A stretch of 45,484 bases of DNA from the NCBI GenBank assembly GCA_945905925.1, contig CAMDQN010000048.1, positions 1-45,484 of the forward strand. The letters run 5' to 3'. Made by a program: the position numbers and the translations under genes. This DNA comes from Singulisphaera sp. GP187. Lineage in GTDB: Bacteria > Planctomycetota > Planctomycetia > Gemmatales > Gemmataceae. Below the pieces are notes generated by a model. That model was not told the DNA's origin, did not search any database, and saw only the letters and a program-made list of their open reading frames with translations. Shown piece after piece: positions 39,682-45,484 of the stretch (positions are counted from its first letter, which is position 1; every line of letters starts with the position of its first letter).

Positions 39682-41112
39682 ATGACACCCACATCCGATA
39701 CGCGGGCCGGCAAACCGGACACTCGCGAGAAGGCGCTGCGGATCAACCTCCACCTGCACCGGTACGGCACGTTCGCCGAAATCGGCGCGGGGCAGGAGGT
39801 CGTCCGCTGGTTCTTCCGCGTAGGCGGGGCGGCGGGCGCGATCGCAAAGAGCGTCTCCGCCTACGACGTGGCAGTCAGCGACGCCATTTACGGCCCCTGC
39901 GAGCGGTACGTCTCGCGGCAGCGGCTGCAGAGCATGCTCGACCGCGAGTTCGATGGCACCGTCCGCCAGTTCGACGAGCACCGTGGCGGCACGACGGCGT
40001 TCTTTGCGTTCGCCGATACGGTGTCGGCCCGCAACTACAAGGGCACGAACGAGTGCCACGGGTGGATGGGCGTCAAGTTTCAGACTCACCCGCGCGACCA
40101 GGGCGGCCAGGTCATCCTCCACGTCCGGATGCTCGACACCGAGAACTCCCAGCAACAGGAGGCACTGGGTGTCGTTGGGGTGAACCTACTCTACGGGGCG
40201 TTCTTTCACCACCTCGAACCGGAGCACCTCCTCGACTCGTTGTTGGACAATCTCAGCGTCCAGCGGATCGAAATCGACATGATCGAACTCTCGGGGATCG
40301 CGTTCCAGCACGTGGACAACCGGGTCATGAGCTTGAAGCTGGTGCAACTCGGGCTGACCAACGCGGCCATGTTCGCGGCCGACGGGACGGTGCTCCAGCC
40401 GTCAGAGGTCCTCTACAAGAAGCCGATCCTGGTCGAGCGTGGCAGCTTCCGCCCGGTCACCCACGTGCATCTCGACATGCTCCGCTGCGCTCGCGAGAAG
40501 TTCCTCCAGGAACCGGCTGTCCAGGGAGAAACCGTCGTCCCGCTCATGGAGATCACCATGAGCAGCCTGTTGGCTACCGGGGAACAGGACTACCGGGACT
40601 TCCTCGCCCGAGCCGACCTGCTGGCGGCCGAGGGGATGACGGTGCTCATCTCCAACTACTTCGAATACTACCGACTGGCTGCGTACCTCGCCCGGTACAC
40701 CAAGAAGCAGATTGGGATCGCGATGGGAGTCGGAAGCCTCCGCGAACTGTTCAACGAGAAGTACTACACCCAACTCGAAGGGGGTATCCTGGAGTCGTTC
40801 GGGCGGCTCTTCAAAAACGATCTGAAGCTCTACATCTATCCGCTGCTCGACCCCGCCAACGGGGACCTCACGGCGGTCCAGAACCTGGAGGTCGCCCCGA
40901 GGCTCCGCAAGCTCTACGGCTACTTAGTCGATCGGGGGTGCATCGAGCAACTGAGCAACTTCAACGAGCAATACCTGCCGATCTTCACCCGTGATGTCCT
41001 CAAGAAGATCAACAGCGGCGATCCTTCATGGGAGGAGATGGTCCCGTCCAGGGTCGCCGAGGTCATCAATCGCTGTGGCTACTTCGGCTGCCGGCAGAGC
41101 CCGAGGGCGTGA
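39682..41112 (+). CDS. Conserved protein of unknown function, co-transcribed with the response regulator
   Basis: 476 residues, soluble, no signal peptide or membrane segment. The sequence is strongly patterned: RYGTFAEIGAGQEVVRWFFRVGGAAGAIAKSVSAYD, GPCERYVSRQRLQSMLDREF, FFAFADTVSARN, GWMGVKFQT, QQEALGVVGVNLLYGAFF, SLLDNLSVQRIEIDMIELSG, TNAAMFAADGTVLQPSEVLYKK and RGSFRPVTHVHLDML. It closely resembles, from memory, a family found in cyanobacteria and other bacteria that databases often label 'TonB-dependent receptor' or 'nicotinate-nucleotide adenylyltransferase'; neither label fits, as no TonB box, barrel or HxGH nucleotidyl motif is seen. Start by ATG with CGGAGGAC upstream. The response regulator next to it suggests a signal-controlled enzyme, but the reaction is unknown. 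Confidence 0.8.
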   Translation: MTPTSDTRAGKPDTREKALRINLHLHRYGTFAEIGAGQEVVRWFFRVGGAAGAIAKSVSAYDVAVSDAIYGPCERYVSRQRLQSMLDREFDGTVRQFDEHRGGTTAFFAFADTVSARNYKGTNECHGWMGVKFQTHPRDQGGQVILHVRMLDTENSQQQEALGVVGVNLLYGAFFHHLEPEHLLDSLLDNLSVQRIEIDMIELSGIAFQHVDNRVMSLKLVQLGLTNAAMFAADGTVLQPSEVLYKKPILVERGSFRPVTHVHLDMLRCAREKFLQEPAVQGETVVPLMEITMSSLLATGEQDYRDFLARADLLAAEGMTVLISNYFEYYRLAAYLARYTKKQIGIAMGVGSLRELFNEKYYTQLEGGILESFGRLFKNDLKLYIYPLLDPANGDLTAVQNLEVAPRLRKLYGYLVDRGCIEQLSNFNEQYLPIFTRDVLKKINSGDPSWEEMVPSRVAEVINRCGYFGCRQSPRA

Positions 41113-41192
41113 TTTCCCGGGCGACGGGTCCGGGAACACGCCGAGGTGCCCGATGACGCCCAAGACGCCGGTGATCCGCGCCAGCCCGCCGA

Positions 41193-41210
41193 ATCACGTT
41201 GTCGGAAATG
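41193..41210. repeat. 18-bp repeat core, inverted copy 2
   Basis: ATCACGTTGTCGGAAATG is the exact reverse complement of the core at 39098-39115 and 41387-41404, 81 bp downstream of the cassette's second gene. Confidence 0.85.
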
Positions 41211-41382
41211 GACACTTCTCGTTAGACGCGACAGGTGCTAACGCTGTGCGGTGAAGCACACATTGGATCGAACGCGGAACACGTCAATCGCAGCGGCGAC
41301 GGCCGGGTAAACACGCACCAAGCAACACGTCTGCTGATCGAACGTGATCGGTAGGCTCGAACCGTTTCCACGAGGGCTTTCC

Positions 41383-41404
41383 CACACATTTCCGACAACG
41401 TGAT
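41383..41404. repeat. 22-bp repeat, copy 3 (right of RR cassette)
   Basis: Identical over 22 bp and in the same orientation as 39094-39115, so the two copies are direct repeats bounding 2.3 kb. Followed by TCGCCGGG, which is also nearly shared with the inverted copy. Confidence 0.85.
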
Positions 41405-41540
41405 TCGCCGGGCCGTTACGTTTCTACGCAATGGTTAGTTGCCCAGATCTGCGATGAAAAGTGTTGTGCCTCACGGGTTACGAGCGTATCGTAAAACCTC
41501 TGCCCGCGATCCTTCCCACCTACAAACCCGAGGAGTGGCG

Positions 41541-42923
41541 GTGCCGATTGCCAACAACACCCTCATCAACAGTCCCGAGTACCTTCGCTCCCCAAACCGG
41601 CGCGGGTTCCTGCGCGCCGGCGTGCTCGGAACGATGGGGCTGTCACTACCGCAACTCCTGCGCTCGCAAGCACACGCCGCGCAGAACGGCAGGCCGGTCG
41701 AGCGCACGAAATCGGTCATCATCTTGTGGATGCGTGGCGGCCCAAGTCAGCATGACATGTGGGATCCGAAGCCGGACGCGCCTGTCGAGATTCGCGGCGA
41801 GTTCGGCTCGATCGCCACGAACGTGAACGGCATCCGGATCACCGAACTGCTTCCGCAGACTGCACGCCTGATGGACAAGTGGTCGATCGTCCGCAGCCTC
41901 ACGCACCGGGCGCAGGACGGCAACGTCGGCCACGGCGACGGCGACCAGATTTGCTTCACCGGCTATCCGGCCGGGCGTGACGGGCAAGTGAACGTCATGC
42001 CCAGTTGCGGTTCCTACGTGTTGAAGCAGAAGCAGCACCTGAACCCAACGATGCCGGCCTACGTGATGATCCCGAAGATGATCCCCGGCACGGAACCGGC
42101 CTGGCTCGGGTCGTCCTGCAAACCGTTCGAGACGATCGTCGATCCCGCCGACACCGCGCCGTTCGTGATCCCCAGTTTAGGTCTGAACCCCGACGTTACG
42201 ACCGAACAACTCAGCGACCGGCGTAAACTCCTGAAGGGATTCGACGACGGCCAGCGATACGACACCGGAGCGGTACTGGATAAATTCCAGACCCAGGCGC
42301 TGGACATACTCACGAGCAAGTCCACGCAGGAAGCGTTCGACCTGGACAAGGAATCGAAGGCGACGCGCGAACGCTATGGCATGATGGCCGCATTCGACCC
42401 GCAAGACCCGATGCGCTGCGGTGCCCCGAACTGGGCGCAGCGAATGCTCCTGGCGCGGCGGCTGGTCGAGTCCGGCGTGCGCCTGGTCACGGTCAACCTG
42501 GGCTGGTGGGACTTCCACAAGCTCGGGTTCGACTCCCAGCGCCGTGGGTTTCTGCCGCGCTGGGACAAAGCGTACTCGGCTCTCCTGGAAGACCTCGGTC
42601 AGCGTGGTCTTCTGGATTCAACGCTCGTGGTCGCGTGGGGCGAAATCGGCCGGACACCGGTTGTGAACAAGGAAGCCGGGCGCGACCACTGGCCGTACTT
42701 GATGTGCGCCGCGTTCGCCGGTGGCGGTGTGAAGGGCGGGCGGATCGTCGGCACTTCGGATGCGAAGGGGGCGCGGCCCAAGGATCTGCCCAAGTACCCG
42801 CATGACGTGTTGGCGACCATCTACCGGCACCTCGACATGGATTTGACACAGCAGGCGCTCGACTATGGCGGTCGCCCGCACGCGATCCTGCCCCAAGGGA
42901 ATCCGATAGACGAACTGTTTTGA
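41541..42923 (+). CDS. DUF1501 family protein with Tat leader
   Basis: 460 residues from the GTG at 41541, with AGGAG six bases upstream; the longer frame from 41439 is unsupported. RSPNRRGFLRAGVLGTMGLSLPQLLRSQAHA is a Tat leader. SVIILWMRGGPSQHDMWDPKPDAPVEIRGEFGSIATNVNGIRITELLPQTA, RSLTHRAQDGNVGHGDGDQICFTGYPAG, VRLVTVNLGWWDFH, LVVAWGEIGRTPVVN and GRDHWPYLMCAAFAGGGVKGGRIVG are the family's conserved strands. It is exported and probably hydrolytic; the substrate is unknown. It heads a three-gene rightward operon. Confidence 0.93.
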   Translation: MPIANNTLINSPEYLRSPNRRGFLRAGVLGTMGLSLPQLLRSQAHAAQNGRPVERTKSVIILWMRGGPSQHDMWDPKPDAPVEIRGEFGSIATNVNGIRITELLPQTARLMDKWSIVRSLTHRAQDGNVGHGDGDQICFTGYPAGRDGQVNVMPSCGSYVLKQKQHLNPTMPAYVMIPKMIPGTEPAWLGSSCKPFETIVDPADTAPFVIPSLGLNPDVTTEQLSDRRKLLKGFDDGQRYDTGAVLDKFQTQALDILTSKSTQEAFDLDKESKATRERYGMMAAFDPQDPMRCGAPNWAQRMLLARRLVESGVRLVTVNLGWWDFHKLGFDSQRRGFLPRWDKAYSALLEDLGQRGLLDSTLVVAWGEIGRTPVVNKEAGRDHWPYLMCAAFAGGGVKGGRIVGTSDAKGARPKDLPKYPHDVLATIYRHLDMDLTQQALDYGGRPHAILPQGNPIDELF

Positions 42924-42965
42924 GTGATGAGTCGCAAGCGGCTTCCGCACCCACAAGGCACTCGC

Positions 42966-44093
42966 ATGAACCCGCTGTCTGGTCCCACTCGCCGCGGTCT
43001 TCTCCTCACCGGCGGCGCCGTCGCGCTCGGTAGCGGTGCTGCATCCGCCGCGCCCGAAACGCCTGCGAAGGTGTATCGCGTCGGCGTCGTCTCGGCGGCC
43101 ATTCTCGGTAAACCGCAGCCGCGCAACGGGCACAACTGGCACTTTGCCCAGTACCTGCACCCGAACTGCGACTTCGACGCGCTGAAGAAGCATTACCCGA
43201 CCGGCGAACCGAGCTTCCGCACGATGTTCCGCAACCCGAAGTTCAGCTTCGATCAGTTGCCATTTCCAGATACCAAGATCACTCACTACTACGACGCTGA
43301 CCCGAAGGTCGCGGTGGCGTTCACTGAAGCGTACCCGGGCGTGAAGGTCGCTGCGAGCCTCGAAAAGATGGTTGAGGAAGTGGACGCCGTGTGGATGGGC
43401 GACGCCTCCGGTCTGGGCGAGGATCACTTCGACCTGGTTGCTCCAGGGTTGGCGAAGGGTCTCCCCACGTTCTGCGACAAGCCGATCGGCGGGACCGTCG
43501 CAGGGACGAAGAAGATTCTGGAGTTCGCGAAGAAGCACAAGGCTCCGCTGATGTCCGGGAGCATCTTCTGCCACGAATGGGGCATGGAGTCGGCGCTGCG
43601 AATGCGCGACGCGGGCGAGTTCGGAGCCATCGAACACGTGTCGGCCCGACTCCACAGCCGGTATAGTCTCCCCGGTTGGATGATCTACGGTCAGCACCCG
43701 GTCTGGACCGTGATGCGACTCATGGGCGCCGGCGTCGGCGCGGTTAGCCTGTACGACTACAAGGACACGTGCCACGCGCTCATCACGTACCCCGACCGCT
43801 ACCCATGCCACGTCTGGTTCGGGCAGCCCTACGAGAAGTTCGAGTACGACCGCACGGACGTGTACTTCAAGAAGAAACTGTACTCCTACACGCCGTCGAT
43901 CGATGGCGACTACAGGTTCGGCTACCACTACGAAATGTTCCGCATGGCCGCGACGTTCCGTCAGATGGTGAAGACGGGCAAGGAACCGGCCCCGCACCAG
44001 GAGATTCTCGAAGTCACCGCGATCGTCCACGCGGGCGCGAAGTCCCTCAAGGACAAGAGCCGACTCGTGGAACTGGCCGAGGTTCTAAACTGA
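42966..44093 (+). CDS. Gfo/Idh/MocA-family oxidoreductase with Tat-type leader
   Basis: 375 residues from the ATG at 42966 (MNPLSGPTRRGLLLTGGAVALGSGAASAA, a twin-arginine leader); the frame begins earlier at 42924 with a GTG that is not needed. The Rossmann part is altered: VYRVGVVSAAILG lacks the classic GxGxxG, and the predicted active-site motif is CDKPIGGT in place of EKP. The remainder includes SGSIFCHEWGMESALRMRDAGEFGAIEHVSARLHSRYSLPGW and FRMAATFRQMVKTGKEPAPHQEILEVTAIVHAG. An exported dehydrogenase-like enzyme or a binding protein derived from one is the likely identity. It lies 42 bp after the DUF1501 stop. Confidence 0.85.
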   Translation: MNPLSGPTRRGLLLTGGAVALGSGAASAAPETPAKVYRVGVVSAAILGKPQPRNGHNWHFAQYLHPNCDFDALKKHYPTGEPSFRTMFRNPKFSFDQLPFPDTKITHYYDADPKVAVAFTEAYPGVKVAASLEKMVEEVDAVWMGDASGLGEDHFDLVAPGLAKGLPTFCDKPIGGTVAGTKKILEFAKKHKAPLMSGSIFCHEWGMESALRMRDAGEFGAIEHVSARLHSRYSLPGWMIYGQHPVWTVMRLMGAGVGAVSLYDYKDTCHALITYPDRYPCHVWFGQPYEKFEYDRTDVYFKKKLYSYTPSIDGDYRFGYHYEMFRMAATFRQMVKTGKEPAPHQEILEVTAIVHAGAKSLKDKSRLVELAEVLN

Positions 44094-44131
44094 TTCACCG
44101 CCCCCATACTGACCCGACTGGGATCCCTCCC

Positions 44132-44959
44132 ATGCGTATCCGATCCGTCGTGTCGCTCGTCGTGCTTCTCGCGCTTCTTTCTGGAATCGCCCGCGCCGAG
44201 GACAAGAAACAGGCTAAGGTTCGTGTTCTCCTCCTCGGCGATAGCACGGTCATCGGCAGCGTGTGCCGCGAGATGCACCCGAAGGCCGATCACCTCGAAG
44301 ACATCGTTCGCAAGTTGCTCGTGGCCGAAGCGGACATACCACCGGTCGAAGTGCTGAACCGCGGCGTGAACGGCGACATGGTCAGTTTGCTGTTAGGCCG
44401 CCCGCAGCGATACGAAAAGGATGTCGTCAAACAGGAACCTTTCGACTTCATCTTTCTGCGATTCGGCTTGAACGATGTGCGCCACCTGAAGAACTTCAAG
44501 ACGGAGTTCCCGGCGGACTACAAGAAGCTGATCGCCAAGTTGCGCACAGATCACCCCAAAGCCGAAATCGTGATGGAGACCGCGATCCCGTACTTGGGCG
44601 AGGAGCAAGACAAGCGGGTGAACGAACTGGTGCGCGCGATAGCCAAAGAAGAGAAAGTGCCGCTACTCGATCAGTACGTGCCGTATGCCGCGGCGCTGAA
44701 GCACGGGCCGAACATGCTGAGCTATCGCCGGATGGCGTTGACGGCGATCCCCGAGAAGTACCGTGCCTTGCTCCCGGTCGACGCGATCAAGGGCGAGACC
44801 GTTTACGTCATGGACAACCTGCTAGATGTCCACATGGCGACGGTGCCGGACTGGTTCAAGGACCGGCACCCGAACCTGGCCGGTTACCAGGTAATCGGCA
44901 CGCAGTTAGCGGGTTACCTCGCTCCCCGCCTTCGGGAAAGAGCCAAGCCCTCGCCTTGA
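44132..44959 (+). CDS. Secreted SGNH/GDSL hydrolase
   Basis: 275 residues from the ATG at 44132. Signal peptide MRIRSVVSLVVLLALLSGIARA. Block I is VRVLLLGDSTVIG with nucleophile Ser38, block II is LNRGVNGDMV, block III is FLRFGLNDVRHL, and block V KDRHPNLAGYQVIG carries the Asp-His pair. The fold hydrolyses esters, for example acetyl groups on polysaccharides. As the last gene of the DUF1501/oxidoreductase operon (38-bp gap), it fits a periplasmic carbohydrate-processing unit, which is inference. Confidence 0.9.
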   Translation: MRIRSVVSLVVLLALLSGIARAEDKKQAKVRVLLLGDSTVIGSVCREMHPKADHLEDIVRKLLVAEADIPPVEVLNRGVNGDMVSLLLGRPQRYEKDVVKQEPFDFIFLRFGLNDVRHLKNFKTEFPADYKKLIAKLRTDHPKAEIVMETAIPYLGEEQDKRVNELVRAIAKEEKVPLLDQYVPYAAALKHGPNMLSYRRMALTAIPEKYRALLPVDAIKGETVYVMDNLLDVHMATVPDWFKDRHPNLAGYQVIGTQLAGYLAPRLRERAKPSP

Positions 44960-45386
44960 GCCGCCGGCTCAAGACCTACATCGCGAGGAAACGGGCCGCT
45001 TGCTCGGAATAGTCACGGATTTGTCGTCTCGCCGCACCAGTCCGGGCGTGATCGTGATGACGCGAGCCCCTAACCGGTTTTCAGACGGAAGCGATGGAAG
45101 GAACTTCCCACCGTCGAACCGAACCAGCGAGGTAGTGTGGCGAAGGCGTCGGCCAAACGCTACCGAAAGTAACCCTTCAGCCTTCTGAATCGGGCTTCCA
45201 TTTTTCCGATGGTTGTCGAGAATCACGAGCGTGCTGCCCGTGGCCCCGATACTCGATTCCGCGTTCGTCGCGGCGGTCCGCTCCAGCACCCTGACCCCTG
45301 AAGTTTCCAACTGGATCGGGAGCCTGCGGTCGTCGTCTTGGCGGCACGCTTCAACACATTACGACTGCACTTTCGGAAGCGTGCCG
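44960..45386. other. Intergenic region, 427 bp
   Basis: Between the SGNH hydrolase stop and the leftward gene entering at the right edge. A leftward frame of 113 codons (44969-45310) is open but matches nothing recognisable and its codon choice is unlike that of neighbours. No RNA gene or repeat was recognised. Confidence 0.4.
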
Positions 45387-45484
45387 TCAGCGGTTCACTT
45401 CACGCGGCGCTGGCGCGACGGGAACCGCTGGCGGCAGTTTCGCGAGCAACGGCGCCCACCGCTTATCGAGCCGCGCCGCTTCGG
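45387..45484 (-). CDS. C-terminal end of a leftward gene (cut by window edge)
   Basis: The frame ending in TGA (complement at 45387-45389) is open to the right edge and encodes EAARLDKRWAPLLAKLPPAV followed by a proline/alanine tail (PVAPAPREVNR). Codons end mostly in G or C, as in neighbouring genes, supporting that it is coding. Too short to identify. Confidence 0.45.
   Translation of the reverse strand, partial: EAARLDKRWAPLLAKLPPAVPVAPAPREVNR

Larger units (their letters stand above)
41113..41540. other. Intergenic region with repeat copies, 428 bp
   Basis: It holds an inverted copy of the cassette repeat (41193-41210), a short repeat TCTCGTTAGACGCGACAGG (41217-41237) shared with 2628-2648, and the right direct copy (41383-41404). 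The stretch just before 41541 has the AGGAG of the DUF1501 gene. No gene recognised. Confidence 0.5.

Noticed and set aside
39111-40994. Rightward 627-codon frame over the response regulator and the following gene
   Set aside because: Gly/Arg/Pro-rich shadow frame; both genes are clear in other frames.
44969-45310. Leftward 113-codon frame near the right edge
   Set aside because: No recognisable domain, start not supported, codon use unlike neighbours. Possible but unsupported.
1-45484. tRNA, rRNA, riboswitches or CRISPR arrays
   Set aside because: None recognised; the repeats present are palindromes or dispersed, not regularly spaced.

Overview
The window looks like a chromosomal segment of a high-GC planctomycete, most likely a Gemmata-like member of the Gemmataceae (inferred from gene content; no search was run). 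The signs are two DUF1501 proteins with Tat-type leaders, a DUF1080 protein, a large HEAT/cytochrome c 'membrane-bound dehydrogenase' of the Pirellula/Verrucomicrobium type, three Ser/Thr kinases with different fused domains, DUF4058 and Uma2 proteins, and many G/C-rich palindromic repeats between genes and inside some genes. No rRNA, tRNA or CRISPR array was recognised.

Layout. 1-6.3 kb: the N-terminal part of rimO (leftward, cut by the window edge), a Sel1-repeat Ser/Thr kinase, a PfkB-family sugar kinase, a membrane-anchored double FKBP prolyl isomerase and a secreted TPR protein. 6.3-18 kb: a MATE transporter, a DUF1080 protein diverging from the cytochrome c/HEAT dehydrogenase, an MFS transporter, a creatininase-family hydrolase, a Tat-leader Gfo/Idh/MocA oxidoreductase, a small membrane protein and arginine decarboxylase (speA). 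18-25.3 kb: a kinase/REC/HD-GYP fusion, DUF4058, a probable type II restriction-modification pair (D12-class adenine methylase overlapping a PD-(D/E)XK nuclease), cysK and Uma2. 25.4-31.6 kb: DUF1501 diverging from a prenyltransferase-repeat protein, a MITE-like element with a transposase remnant, an HDOD/kinase fusion, a 34-residue lipoprotein not previously resolved as a separate gene, and a YciI-like protein.

32-38.7 kb: a leftward run of five genes (MBL hydrolase, UDPGP-type pyrophosphorylase, mannose-1-P guanylyltransferase, RuvX/YqgF, alpha-glucan phosphorylase), with a sugar-nucleotide/glycogen theme. 38.7-41.5 kb: a repeat-rich island holding a single-domain response regulator and a large conserved protein of unknown function, bounded by 22-bp direct repeats. 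41.5-45 kb: a rightward operon of DUF1501, Gfo/Idh/MocA oxidoreductase and an SGNH hydrolase. A leftward gene enters at the right edge.

The most unusual features are the signalling fusions, the repeat-bounded two-gene cassette, the restriction-modification pair with two GAGCTC palindromes just before the methylase RBS, and several host genes whose coding sequence has absorbed intergenic-type palindromes or purine-rich repeats.
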